Notes under the pieces: model-generated
Database searches by the model: none
The model's input: only the letters and a program-made list of their open reading frames with translations
Told to the model about the DNA's origin: nothing
Made by a program: the position numbers and the translations under genes
NCBI RefSeq assembly: GCF_010183535.1
Contig: NC_071329.1
Span: 1,116,001-1,180,000, forward strand
Reading direction: 5' to 3'
DNA length: 64,000 nucleotides
Origin: Caenorhabditis remanei
Lineage: Eukaryota > Nematoda > Chromadorea > Rhabditida > Rhabditidae
In this document: in pieces, positions 10,641-22,127 of the stretch
Layout: every line of letters starts with the position of its first letter
Position numbering within the stretch: the first letter of the stretch is position 1

Positions 10641-12400
10641 GCATGGCTAGTAAAAAAGGCTCCCGGATGCCAAAAAACCATGAAAAATCACAATTTTTAC
10701 AGTTTTTACCGGGTTTTTCCCCCTTTATGAGCACTGCACGCTTCTTACAACCGCGCTCTACCGAAATCGAAGAAAATAGCGTGCAAAATCGAGAGACTCA
10801 GAAAAAAAGAAACATTTCTGAAGCGGATTTCGGTGGAGCGCATTTGTAAGAACTGTGCCGAGCTGTTAGAAGGTTTAAAACCACTTTTTCGGCGTTTTTA
10901 CTGTAGAAAACGATCGGAAATCTATTTTTAAACCTATTTTTTTCCCATTTTAAGCCTAAAAACCCCGAAAATCTTCTTTCCGAACTCAAAAAATGGGAAA
11001 AATGAGGAGCAACTCTCGGAGAAACAGAAATCATCGACGGAGGGCATTTCATTTCATTTCATTTCGTTTTTCAAATTAAATATAAATCGAGCAAACGGAT
11101 TATCGGGAACCGATTGATGGTGGCGGGGGACCGCTTATTTGAACTTCTTCTTTCATTTCCAAAACTTTTTTTCACAAAAAGCAAAGTCTCTTAGTATCAA
11201 TTACCCCTTTCATAAACGATGAAGCTGCCACGTGGGGAGAGACGAAATAGTGTGGAGAAATGAGAGAGCGGAGAGAGAAAATGGTAAAGTTTGAGTAAAT
11301 AGGGGAATCGGTATGTTATGTGTTGGAAAATTCCGAAATTTTATTGGAAAAATTGAAAAAAAAAACGAAAAGGAGCAAAGAACCAGTAAATTTTCGTATA
11401 ATGGAAAATTTATGCCAATTGTCATCATCTACGTGGCTCGGCGCCACGTAGCTTTGAGAATTTTCAAGTGAAAAAAGCAAAATCTAAGGTCCGCCCACCG
11501 AAGAAAATAGTGTGCGAAATTGAGAGAATCAGAGAAAAAGTGAGGGCATTTCGGTGGAGCGCAGTTGTAAGAACTGTGCCGAGCTAATAGTGCACCGGTG
11601 TGTCCAGATGTCCGCTAGGGGCTCCCCCCCATTTTTCAGCAGTTTTCAGAATTTTCGGGAGAAACATGCTCCGCCCATTTTTCGCTATTTTGCTGCACGG
11701 CTTCAATTTTTTGTTGCTTTTTTCTCGATTAAGACTAGCTACCCCACAAAACTGCAAAATCAGGCGTAACCAGGTTGTGGGCGGAGCCTAAAGAACATCT
11801 GGGTGGGAAAAGACACTACCGGAGAGATAAAGGCGACGAAATACTGGAAAACGACTCTGCTGGCCGACTTCTATACGGAAATTACGAAAAATCGGCATAA
11901 TGTATTATTGAAGCGGCCGAGAATCCCAAATTCTAGATTTCTAGGCAATCTCTTTGAAAACATTAGAAACCTCATTTTCAGCTCCAAAAACCCATTTTAG
12001 ACTATTTTTGAAGGGATTTCCAAGAGAAAAACGCTTATCCATGTCTAAACTTCCGCCGACAGTCAGAAAACCAGAAGAAAACCGTTTTAATTACTCAAAA
12101 ACCCAATATTCCACTTCAAAAACTCCTAGTCAACCTGTTTTTTCCTATTTTAGACCTGAACCCCCACAAATCTATGCCTACCGACCCTCTTAAAATCGCA
12201 AAAAGTGAACATATGTGCTCCTTATAACAAATGACATCATCTTCCCTTCTCACTTCCCCTTTTGTGTACATTTACGATCAAAAGCATCGAATCTTCTCAC
12301 ACCCCTCCTCAATTCATATATTTATATTGTCGGAGGTGGCGGCGGCTCAGTTCAAAGAGACAAAAAAATGAAATGGAGAGGAAGAAGACACGTGACACCA
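10641..12400. other. Non-coding, repeat-rich stretch
   Basis: No gene is supported. Features seen are paired copies of an AGAGACTCAGAAAAAAAG and GGTGGAGCGCATTTGTAAG motif set (about 10785-10870 and 11520-11590), a CATTTCATTTCATTTCATTTC run at 11045-11065, and GCTCCGCCC words. The short ORFs here are not protein-like. Confidence 0.5.
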
Positions 12401-12800
12401 CAGAAACATCTGGAAGGTCTCTAGGCTCCGCCCCCTTTCAGACAGTCGTTTACAAGCTAGACGGGAAGAGAAAGTATCCAATCTGTTTTGAGATCGGTGA
12501 CGTCATCCTTAGCCTAAATACGCTCCGCCCACTTTCAGACAGTTGTTAACAAAATCAATCTTATTTAGGGAAGCCATGACGACCTCACAACCTAGCTAAG
12601 CTCCGCCCACCGCTACCTTAGCTCCACCTACTTTCAGACAGCTGTTAACAAGCTATACGGAAGAGCTCAGATCTCCATTTTTCGAAAATAGCCATTGCCC
12701 TCAAAACGAACTATGAGCCGGTTATCAAAATGACGTCTTCCTTAGCCTAAATAGGCTCCGCCCTCTTTCAGACACCTTCTAATAGGTTATAAGACAACAA
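12400..12800. repeat. GCTCCGCCC-CTTTCAGACAG tandem repeat
   Basis: Four degenerate units begin near 12422, 12522, 12600 and 12760. Each carries GGCTCCGCCC, then CTTTCAGACAG, then a GTTAACAAGCTATACGG-like tail. Spacing is roughly 80-160 bp. Confidence 0.65.
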
Positions 12801-14497
12801 AAAATGATGCAATCTGGCAAATCAACTTTTGATATCTGCGTTTCTTCTGGTGCCTATTGTCTCTATGTTTATGATACGACTTTTGCACTTTTTGCACTTT
12901 TTCGAAAATGTCGGAGAGAGAGAGAGGAGACGCAGAGAAATGGGAAATTAGGTGGGAATTGGGCCTAAAATAGGTGAAAACTAGGTGAAAAAGGTGAAAA
13001 TTATGAAATTTTGGCTGAAAATTACAGATTTACAGCTCAAAATCACTGAAATCCACTGAAAATCGATCTAGGATGCCTAAACTACTAAAAACGCCGGTTT
13101 AAGACGTTAAAATAGCGATTATGAGCTCGGAAATCCATGAAAAATGCAATAAAATCGGATTTCACCCTGAAAACAGCCCTGGAAAGCGTTGTCAAAGACA
13201 AAATCAACGTTTCGGAGCAGAATTTATACTAAAAATCAATCAAAAATACTTAAAAATCGGGAAAAAATCAATTTTGAGCAGTAAAAACTAGTTTTTTTCT
13301 AATTTTTACAGTCAAAAAACCTAAAAATTCAGTATTTTTGACATTTTAGCGCTAATTAGAAAAAACAAGGGGAAACTAAGATTGTAGGTCTAAAATCCCA
13401 AAAAATCGAATTTTAACGAGAAATCTCACTTTTTAATAGTAAAAAAACTTAAAAATTCCATTTTTTGAGCCTAAAACACTGAAAATCTGCATTTTTTAAT
13501 TAAAATTTAAATTTTCAGAGGAAAAAATCTACTTTTTTCAATTTCTAAGCATAAACCGCGTAAAAACTCAATTTTTCTTATTTATGCGGTTTTACGTTTA
13601 GAAAGTGAAAAAAAATCGATCTACACCTCTAAAAACTCAATTTTTATTGAAAAATTGCAAATTTTCAGTGTTTTAAGCTCAAAAAACGAATTTTTGATAC
13701 TAGAAAGTGAGATTTCTCGTTAAACTTCATATTTTTAGGATTTTTAGACCTACAATCTTAGTTTTTATAATTAGCGTCAAAAAATTCTAGATTTAATGTC
13801 TAATATAGTATTCTAGAGGTGTTTCAGCTGAATTTTGAGTTTTTTGACTGAAAATTTTTGAAAAAACTAGTTTTTACAGCTCAAAATCAAAAAATAATGG
13901 ATTTTTTACGGTTTTTATCATATTTTTCGTTTCAATAAATATAATAACATAAAAATAAATAAATTTTCCAATCAAAAATTAGATTTTTTCGCGGTTCTTA
14001 AGACCTCCCACCCGATACTTTGGTCATTACACTAACCCCCCTTTCGATAAAAAAATAGGTCTACTATACTAATAAAAAATCCAAATTCCCCCTCCTCCTC
14101 TTCGGTTTTTTTCTCTTTTTTTTCTCAAAGACAGAGAATTTTTGAATGATATGAAATGACCTTTACATCAATTCGCCGCAAGCAGAGACATATTTGATAT
14201 GGTCAATCTGTGAGTAGGTCAAATAAAAAATGGAATTATTTGCGAAAAAAGGAAAAAATGAATAATTGTTTGTTTAGCAAGAGGAAAAGCTAAAATTGCA
14301 TCATCATTGAAAAAAATGGTCAAAAACGTTTTTTTACAAAAAATATGATTTTTTGATATTTTCGACTAAAATGACTCATAAATAAAGGTTTTCCATGAAT
14401 AAATTGATAAAAACCAATATTTTTGAATATAAATGAAAAAAAATTCGGTTAAAAATGACAAAAAACAACATTTTTCCAGAAGAAAAAATGGTAGTCG
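12801..14497. other. AT-rich low-complexity stretch
   Basis: No gene is seen. The sequence is dominated by AAAAATC, GAAAAT and TTTTTAG words typical of the long introns and intergenic DNA in this window. GAGAGAGAGA occurs at about 12913-12925. Confidence 0.5.
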
Positions 14498-15030
14498 TGG
14501 CGAGACCCGAAGAACGAAAATGGGTATGCGCCTTTAAAAGTACAGTAGGTTAAAAATGTATTTTTGAGATTTTAAAGAATTTTCGGCGATTTCATAGAAT
14601 AAAAATGAGGAAAAGGAATATTTTCAACTCAAAAATGTCGATAAATAGCAAAAATCGGTCAAAAATACGATTTTCAGGTTGGAAAAATAACGGTATGCAC
14701 CTTTAAAAGTATAGTAATTTAATAAAAGTGATTTTTGGCAAAATTTCGGTTTGAAAACACCAAAAAATTCAAAAAAAATAACAGAAAATCCATTAAAAAC
14801 AAATTTTCGCAAAAAAAACTATAATCGTTCCGAGACCCAAGATTCAGCATGCGCCTTTAAGCTACAGTATCCTAAAATACTTTTTAGAATAAAAATAAAA
14901 TAAAATCAATATTTTTCAGCCTAAAAACGCGAAATACTCCTTTGAAATTGCTTTTAACAAAAAACAACGAAAATCGTGCCGAGACCCAACTTTCCCAAAA
15001 TCAGCATGCGCCTTTAAACTACAGTAAGCT
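14498..15030. repeat. CATGCGCCTTTAA-TACAGTA repeat cluster
   Basis: Four units: a GGCGAGACCC-like or CCGAGACCC word, then some 20-40 bp later TATGCGCCTTTAAAAGTACAG or a variant (14525, 14694, 14848, 15005). The same unit recurs at 36833-36882 and 37174-37224. This is a dispersed nematode repeat type; no coding role is seen. Confidence 0.7.
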
Positions 15031-15758
15031 TTTTCTTTAAATTTTCGAATTTTTCGGAAGTTTTTTTGCGTCCAAGACAAAAAAAGCGGCGGAAAAGACC
15101 TATTATAGACATAACTGAACACAAACAAAAAAGAAAACGAATAACTTTAGGATTTTTCTAGAATAACAAAAAATTTTTTGCTTCTTTTTTGTAAAACCTA
15201 AATTAGCATAGTTAGGCAGCTAAAATTGGAAAATTGATTTGGAAAAACTAAAAAAAAGTTGAAAATTACTCCTCAAAATCAGTATGCGGCACGGTTTCCG
15301 TGCAAAGTGTGCGGCAAAATTGCAATTTTTTAAAAACGCGGATTATATCAACATTAACACATTTGATATCAACTGATTAGTATGTACGATTAGTCATGAC
15401 AAGAAGAAAAAGAACAAACCGACGGGGGAATTGCCTATCATCATATCAGGCGCAGTCCCCCTCTCTTTCGCTCTGATAGAGAAATCTGATTCGGGGAAAC
15501 CCCCTTTTTCCTCTCAAAACAGTTTTTCTTTCTCTTTGTATTCCCTCGTGACGAGAGGATGCAGAGGAGACGACAAAAAAAGAGAACGGTGGGGGGAGGA
15601 ATGATATGATATGATCTATTTGGAGGGGGAGACCGACACGTGGAGAGAGAGGAATGGGGAGGCGGGGCTTGTTTCAGTTTTTGAGATTCTAGGATTCCTC
15701 TGAAAATCACTGTAGAGCAGAGTAGCATTTGAGGGAATAGTTCCAATTTAGAAATCGG

Positions 15759-16180
15759 AAGTCGGAATTTCCATGCAACTTTGCTGTATAGGTTCTGTTG
15801 AACACGCTGCAAATTCCCTACCCGAAATTTGCACCGATCTCTAGGAGTCAGTTTTGTGGTAGGACCCACATAACTCATATTTTTAGATTCCTTAACTAAA
15901 GGCGCTTCCAATGAGTATAATTATGCCGCACTAATTATTTAACTGTGACTAGTCAAACCGCCTAAGCACTAGGAATCTAAAAACATCAATTAGATGGGTC
16001 TCACCACGAAACTTAAACGATTTGAATAAACACAGTTATATAATTAATTCGGCATAATTACACTCATTGGAAGCGCCTTTAACTAAGGAATCTAAAAATA
16101 TGAGTTATGTGGGTCTTACCACGAAACTGACTCCTAGAGATCGGTGCAAATTTAGCAAAGTTGCATGAATTTCCGACTTC
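15759..16180. repeat. Foldback element, about 420 bp
   Basis: The ends are GAAGTCGGAAATTC-like inverted repeats. Inside, GGAGTCAGTTTTGTGGTAGG (15844-15863) pairs with CTTACCACGAAACTGACTCC at 16115-16134. TAGATTCCTTAACTAAAGGC pairs with its complement near 16075. A related TCTTACCACGAAAACT fragment lies in the collagen intron (about 38254-38275). Confidence 0.8.
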
Positions 16181-16492
16181 CTCACGCTTCTGCTGTTCCA
16201 ATGAGCTTAATTTTGTCGAAGTATACTCATCAAAACCATATAAACCTAAAGAATCCTTGGGTACTGATTTTTATGGTCTACGGTAGAATCGGATTGAGAT
16301 ACAACGGTTTTTTAAAAAGTAAAATTCATATTTTTAGATTCCTCCCATTCAGACGGTCCAAATGAGTCTAGCCCCAAATTTCACAAAATGAGTAAAATAC
16401 AGGTGGTCAGTGCAGAAGCAAACCACAAAAAAATCTTGTCAAATGTTAGAATGAAATTCCCCCTGCGACCATCTAACGAAATAAAACTTTAA

Positions 16493-16532
16493 TAGTCCCC
16501 CCCCCCTCCTTCTATAGGGGGGCGGTCGCTAT
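16493..16532. repeat. C-tract/G-tract hairpin-like sequence
   Basis: A run of nine C near 16498 is followed within 20 bp by GGGGGGCGG and then CCCCCC. The segment can fold on itself and may form a G-rich structure. Function unknown. Confidence 0.4.
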
Positions 16533-16632
16533 CCCCCCTGTGTATACTGGTATATACCAAAGTGGTGGTAAATGGGGAAAAGAGTGTTTCCATTTTAAGT
16601 ATTTTTTATTACTGTATGTGTTGTCATCACAG

Positions 16633-16776
16633 ACACTTACTGATAAGGATGGTCATGTGTACGAGGGAAACCCCCAGAATCTTTTAGAGGACGCCGCTAG
16701 TCGCTATCTCAACTATTCCGAGACTTGTGTGATTGTGACTTTTAGTCGAAAACAAAATTTGTACGATGGAGCGTGA
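16633..16776 (+). pseudogene. Possible orphan exon or coding remnant, 47 codons
   Basis: After a good acceptor (GTTGTCATCACAG) the frame reads TLTDKDGHVYEGNPQNLL and later YSETCVIVTFSRKQ, then stops at 16776. Amino-acid composition is more protein-like than the surrounding ORFs, and the frame is open upstream to 16540. No family is recognised and no partner exon was found, so this may be a decayed exon or a chance ORF. Confidence 0.2.
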
Positions 16777-16860
16777 TTGCTTGAGCAATCCGAACACTGC
16801 TAGCTAACGGAGGAGCGCGGTTTCCTAGAATGTATGAAAGTGCGCTCTAAGTCAGTTTAT

Positions 16861-17227
16861 CCGGGCCGAAACGGGCCGACACGGGCCGGCTCGTAAATCG
16901 CGTCAAAATGAATGTTATGAGCTGAAAAATATACCAAAATGTAGATCTCGAGAAGTTCTATGTCACTGATATAATACGGGTCGGATGGCTATTCATTAAT
17001 GTGCCGCGGGCCGGGTTAGAATGTCTTTTTTGGCCATTTTCGCGTTTTTTGGCACTTTTTCCCGGCCCGGGACATATTAACGAATAGCCATCCAGCCCGT
17101 ATAATATCAGTGACATAGAACTCGTCGAGATCTACATTTTGGTATATTTTTCAGATCATAATATTGCGTTTGAAACGAGTTACGAGCCGGCCCGGGTCGG
17201 CCCGGTTCGGCCCGGTTGACAAATATG
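16861..17227. mobile_element. Foldback (hAT-like) MITE with GGCCCGG arms, copy 1
   Basis: The outer arms are rich in GGGCCGG and CCGGCCC. The inner arms are ACCAAAATGTAGATCTCGA-like and its complement, then ATGGCTATTCATTAATGTG pairing with CATATTAACGAATAGCCAT. AGTTTAT directly flanks both sides (16854-16860 and 17228-17234), a possible target-site duplication. The same family occurs at 39032-39380. Confidence 0.7.
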
Positions 17228-17638
17228 AGTTTATGGTAAACGCGCTCTAGAAAGCATTGGTTTATCAGTGGAGCGCAGCTGAGCAATCACGCTCCACCGA
17301 AATGGAAATGCTGAACCGCCCGGGAGTGACGACCAGGAAGAAAGTGTTCCAGATGTTTGTTTCCTATTGAAATTTGCATTTCAATAGAATTGGGGTGACT
17401 GGAGGTGTGGGAGAAAGAAAGCAAAGACCAGTGACGTCTTATTGAATGTTCTAGGCACTACCTACAGTAACCCGTAGATAACCGTTAGAAGTGTCAGAGT
17501 CTGGTGATTTGGGTCTCGAGCAATCGCTGCGAGACCTTAGCTAGGGGACTGCTAGTAGAAATGTCAGGGAATCAGTTTAGGTCTCGCCACGAAAAGAGAC
17601 CTTAGTGGGAGCTGTGGTCAACCGAATTTGGCATGACC

Positions 17639-17957
17639 AGATAGCTGACGTCGTGAGGATTCTGAATCTGTTCTCAAGTTTTTGTAAAATTAAAATTGAG
17701 CAGAGTTAGAGGGCTGTGACTAGAGAAATTCATATTTTTGGTAAGTCACCGTCAGATTCAGAATCCTGTAACTCTGTTCATTTTCACTTTTACAAAAATT
17801 TGAGTACAGACTCATGATCTTCGCGAGCTCAGCGTTCTAGTGATGTAATTTTTGACTAGAAAATTGCTAAGAGGTCTGAAATCTCTGTATCTCCGTCAAT
17901 TCTCGTTTTCTACAGATTCTGAAACCTGATTCAGAATCTACGTGATGTCAGCTATCT
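17639..17957. repeat. Foldback element related to 62-471
   Basis: Ends AGATAGCTGACGTCGTGAGG and CGTGATGTCAGCTATCT are inverted; GATTCTGAATC and GATTCAGAATC words face each other inside. No coding potential. Confidence 0.65.
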
Positions 17958-18326
17958 ACAGTAGTCAAAGGAAATCTCATACGTGAATGACTACAGTACT
18001 CCCAGACACCTGATGCAAAATGAAACATGTTGTCTGTTTATTTTCTTCATTTTTTTCAATTTTTCTGTCAATTGAATAGCATTAAAACTAGATGACATAA
18101 CCAAAGAATACTTCACTTATAGTCTAGAACTTTCTAGATATTTTACTGTGTGTATGAGTATTGAGATTGTCACTGGAGCGCGTTTGCAAAACATTGATAA
18201 ATGGCAGAAGTGAAGAAAGTTAATGACAGACGAAGATAGGGACATAGGAAAAGGAAAACTGGTGTAGATTTAGATTTACGCCGTAAATCCACACCGACAC
18301 ATCAAGACAGACAACACAAAACTCAC

Positions 18327-18491
18327 GTCGTCTATACTCTCAGCCACGTCAACAACAGCTTCAGATTTTTCTTCTTCTTCCTCACCATCCGAAGAAGAAG
18401 AAGAAGAACTGCTCTCATCAGCATCCTCTCCCGGATCGTCGACTACCGGCTGCTCTTCGTGAATCTTTTCCAGAAGATGCCCAAAGTCCAT
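18327..18491 (-). CDS. Acidic first coding exon, possibly the 5' end of glutaminase
   Basis: Exon of exactly 55 codons, starting at ATG 18491 right after an acceptor (GCTTCTAG) and ending at a GTGAGT donor in phase 0. It encodes MDFGHLLEKIHEEQP, then an acidic and Ser-rich stretch with eight consecutive Ser and a Glu run. The only acceptor with coding downstream on this strand is at 10079, where the open frame also begins in phase 0. A transcript joining 18491-18327 to 10078 would therefore read in frame into glutaminase, across an 8.2-kb intron. This is an inference from phase and lack of other exons. It could instead be the start of a different gene. The protein fragment itself matches no family I know. 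Confidence 0.5.
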
Positions 18492-18720
18492 TCTAGAAGC
18501 ATTTGGGTAGGAAATGGGGAATAAAGCTAACTGTAAGGGAGGAGCGGAGAATATAGACATAGGGTGTGGGAGTATGGAAAATGTAAGGAGGGTGTCGGAG
18601 ATACAAGAGTAGTCAGGAACATCATTTAAAAGCTGAAAATGGGCTGTATTCAATTTTTAGAGGATTTTTGTTATAGTATTTGTATTTACAGGAGAAAAAA
18701 TTTGAGAGAGAGAGAGAGAG

Positions 18721-19404
18721 TCATGGTAATACTAATTGTCCCATCAAGTAGATTTTTAATGGATCATACAGATCAAAAGTAGAGCTCCATTTTTGTAGTT
18801 GACAACTTTTTTGTACGGACACTCCCTAGCAATTAACCATACTTGCTTGCAATCCGGGCCGATCCGGGCCGACAGTTTTTATTAAATAACTTTCTTCAAA
18901 CAAATCGTATCGGGTTGATTAATAGCTCAAATGATAGATATTTGGACCTGTCATCAGGTCATCAGACAAAATCCAAACAAACTTCGCAAAAAACCCACAG
19001 AGGCCCCGGGCCGGCTAAAACTATGTACTGTCGGCCCGACCCGGGGCTCATGTGGGTTTTCTGCAAAGATTGTTTTGATTTCGTCTGATGACAGGTCCAA
19101 ATATCTATCATTTGAGCTATTAATCAACCCGATACGATTTGTTTGAAGAAAGTTATTTAATAAAAACTGTCGGCCCGGATCGGCCCGGATTGCAAGTATG
19201 CAATTAACGTACTGTCAAAGTAATTACTCCCTCAAATTGTCCCATTTCCGTGCAAAATAGATTGATTTTTGAGCTGTCGTCGTAAAATGACCATAACTGG
19301 GAGCGTCCTTACAAAAAAGTTGTCAACTACAAAAATGAAGTTCTACGTTCAATCTGTATAATTCATTAAAAATCTACTTGATGAGACTATCAAAATTACC
19401 ATGA
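18721..19404. repeat. Outer foldback element hosting a nested insertion
   Basis: The ends are inverted: TCATGGTAATACTAATTGTC at 18721 faces GACTATCAAAATTACCATGA near 19384-19403. AAGTAGATTTTTAATG and ATTTTTGTAGTTGACAACTT are also mirrored. The centre is interrupted by the element at 18838-19200. A fragment of the same family, GTAGTTGACAACTTTTTTCT, lies at 23582 next to the assembly gap. Confidence 0.8.
18838..19200. mobile_element. 363-bp hAT-like foldback MITE with 8-bp target-site duplication
   Basis: The 8-bp sequence CAATTAAC flanks both ends (18830-18837 and 19201-19208). The ends are CATACTTGC and GCAAGTATG, with GCAATCCGGGCCGATCCGGG inside. The arms run for about 170 bp, including TTTATTAAATAACTTTCTTC and its complement. 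Eight-base duplications are the hallmark of hAT-superfamily insertions; the element has no transposase and would need one in trans. It sits precisely inside another foldback. Confidence 0.85.
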
Positions 19405-19639
19405 CACACTCTGGATAATTTCAACTGAAAACGGCCAAGTTTACAACCTCTCGACCGGTACTGTTGGACTCTATTGATATTTGCAGACCATTCAGTTTTG
19501 TGTCAATCAAGAAATGACAACTGCCTATCTTGCATAAATTAAGCTTCTGACCAAAACAACTAACATATTTAAGATCAGCACAATTTTAGCTTTCCAACGA
19601 TATATAACACTATCTGGCTCAAATTTATTTGCATAAACT

Positions 19640-19981
19640 TACTAGAGAAGGTTCTCGACTCGGTCTGGAGTTATAGTACGTGTTCTATATCATTGGAAAG
19701 CTGAGAAAATGCTGATCTCAAATATATATTCAGTTTTTGCCCCCGAGGGTTGGTTTTCGAGAAAAACAAGATCGAAATTTGGAAAAATGATAAACTATTG
19801 CATTTTAACGCGTAGAAAGGCAATAATTTGTCATTTTTCCAAACTTTGACATCGTTTTTCTCGAATACCAGACGTCGAGGGCAAAAACTGAATATATATT
19901 TGGAATCAGCGTTTTCTCAGCCTTCCAATGATATAGATCACGTCCCATAACTCCAGACGAAGTCCATGACCTTCCCTAGTC
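19640..19981. repeat. Foldback family with CCTCGAGGGCAAAAACTG-type arms, copy 1
   Basis: ACTAGAGAAGGTTCTCGACTC faces GTCCATGACCTTCCCTAGTC; ATATCATTGGAAAGCTGAG faces CTCAGCCTTCCAATGATAT; TTCAGTTTTTGCCC faces GGGCAAAAACTGAA. The interrupted homologue of this element is 38889-39717. Confidence 0.8.
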
Positions 19982-19999
19982 AGCACATTTTTTGGTAGA

Positions 20000-22000
20000 C
20001 AGCAGTTGTTGATGTGTCTAGTGCCTTGAGTATTTCAATCCATTTAAGCATTTTCCAAAATCTATTCCTTCCGCTCCCCCCCCCCCCCATTCCCCAAAAA
20101 AAACAATTCCAATATTCTCTATTCTGAACTATCCTAAACCAAAGATCTTCTGCCTATCCTATTATCCACTTTTTGTGATATCGTCTTTTTTTTATTTCAG
20201 TTTAATAGTTCTCTTCTTGTCTTTCCCATTTATTTTCTCAAGTTCAGTCACATTTTGATCGCTAGTGGTTTCTTCTCTCTCCCCATTTCGAGAAAAAGAT
20301 AGAGAACTGATAGAAGGAGAAGAAGAAGAATCGTAAAAAGTTAAGGGTACACTTTTTTGGTCTGACAGATAACAGAGATAACAGAGATAAAACACAAAGA
20401 GTGGAAGATGAAAAGAGGCGTCAAAAATCAAAATTTTCCACATTTTTTAATGATTGGGGAAGTTAAGTTCAGTGGAAAATGGCAAAACGGGGAGAAATTA
20501 GTAAAAACGTAGCAACTGCGCTCTGTTGAGAATCAAGACATTTCACCATAGTTATGGCTTCAACGGTAGATGTAATCGCGCGCTCTACTGACAGTTTACA
20601 TTTCCTCAGAAAATGAAGGATTGTATAACAAGACAAGAAAGTTTGCTCAAGCCCTGAAACATGGAACTAGGAGACGCCGAGAAAAATCAGAAATACGAAA
20701 AATGATGCAATCGCGGTATAACGAGAATTCACAGGGTCTCAGGATGAGTAGTGAAAATAAACGCGCTCCGCTGAAATCAGCTGAAATTTTAGCGCGAAAT
20801 TCAAAATAATTTTTATATTTAAACATTTTATCTATTTTTTCAATAGAATTAATCTCGAAAAGACGCGCGACGGTCGAAAAACTGACCGAAAATGCGGAAA
20901 AACAGACATAAATCGGCTCAAAAAGTAGACGATTAAGCTGCGTATCAAAGTGCCACAGTGAAACAGCGAATTGAAAAAATTAAAATTTGAATTTACCGCC
21001 AATGTCTAGTGGAGCGCATAAGATTTCACTACTCACACCTAGACCCTGTGAGAATTTTGGTTGGGAATGAATGTTTGAAATACGCTCTACCGAAATTGCA
21101 AAAAAAAAAGTTTTCAAGAAGTAATCGTGCTCTAATGAGAATGAGGGATAGGGGAGATTGGAGGCTACTCACAATTCCGGCTCACAATTGATATACTGTG
21201 AGAAAATGCGCTCTATTGATAATCTCACAAATCTGTGGTAGAAATGATAAATGAAGCAAGTGCGCTCTAAGTATACATAGACAACGAAAAATTCTCAAAA
21301 TGCACAAAATCGGTCAAAATGACGAACTATTGAAATAAAGGAAAAATGTTCTGATTTCTATCCGCCCGGATAAGCCAAATATATGTTTTTTAATAAAACC
21401 TTCTTTTTTTTGGTTTTTTTTTGGTTTCACAAAGAAAATATATTTATATTAAAAAATCTGAAACCAATAGAAAATAGCCTACAGTCTAGAAAGCTGAGGA
21501 AGAATGGAAAATAGTCTTGTTCTCCGAGAGGAGTACACGGGAAGTGGACATTATTTTCATGGAAATTTGAAGCTCCGCCCCCGTAACAGGAGCGTATGCT
21601 TCCAACTGCGCTCCACCGAAATCCCCTTGAAAAATGTCTCTTTTTCTCTGAGTCTCTCAATTTCGCTTTCGGTAGGTTTCGGTAGAGCGCAGTTGTAAGA
21701 TCTGCTAATATAATTCCCAACTATGCAACCTCGCTCCACCGCACACTCTCATCTTTTGAAAAGTTTTCACGACAAGAGGTCAGTAACTAGCAATAAAAAA
21801 AGCGCGTGAAGAAGCCTAGAACTTTCGAAAATCACAAAAACCACCGAGAGAACAGAGACAGAGACAGAAAGTAATATATTTGTCTGTATGTCTTTCCAAT
21901 TCTCTCTGCCGTCTCTCCATATCACACACTCTCTCGTCGTCTCCATTGTCTTCCCCCTACAGCGCTTCTTTGTTATTTATATTGGATTTCCCCCTATTTT
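20000..22000. other. Non-coding stretch with many GCGCTCTA-type words
   Basis: No gene is supported. A 14-base C run occurs at about 20075-20089. From 20515 to 21690 there are roughly ten words of the form TGCGCTCTATTGA, GCGCTCCACCGAAAT or AGAGCGCA on both strands. These match the ends of the 98-bp palindromes at 4409 and 7411. Likely fragments of one MITE family. Confidence 0.5.
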
Positions 22001-22127
22001 TATATTTATATAAAAAATTTATTTACAGTGTATAAGAAGAGTTTTATGTGTATGTATATAAATAAAATTATTGAGAAAAATTTCGAAAAATTTCGAAAAA
22101 TTTCGAAAAAATGAAAAAAAAACAGTA

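Noticed and set aside
11554..12549. Cluster of small + strand ORFs (11554-11791, 11954-12193, 12262-12549)
   Set aside because: No consistent splicing, no conserved motif, and they overlap GCTCCGCCC repeats.
15441..15911. 156-aa ORF on the - strand
   Set aside because: Half of it is the arm of a foldback element (15759-16180) and the rest is low-complexity Arg/Lys/Pro-rich. No splice or family support.
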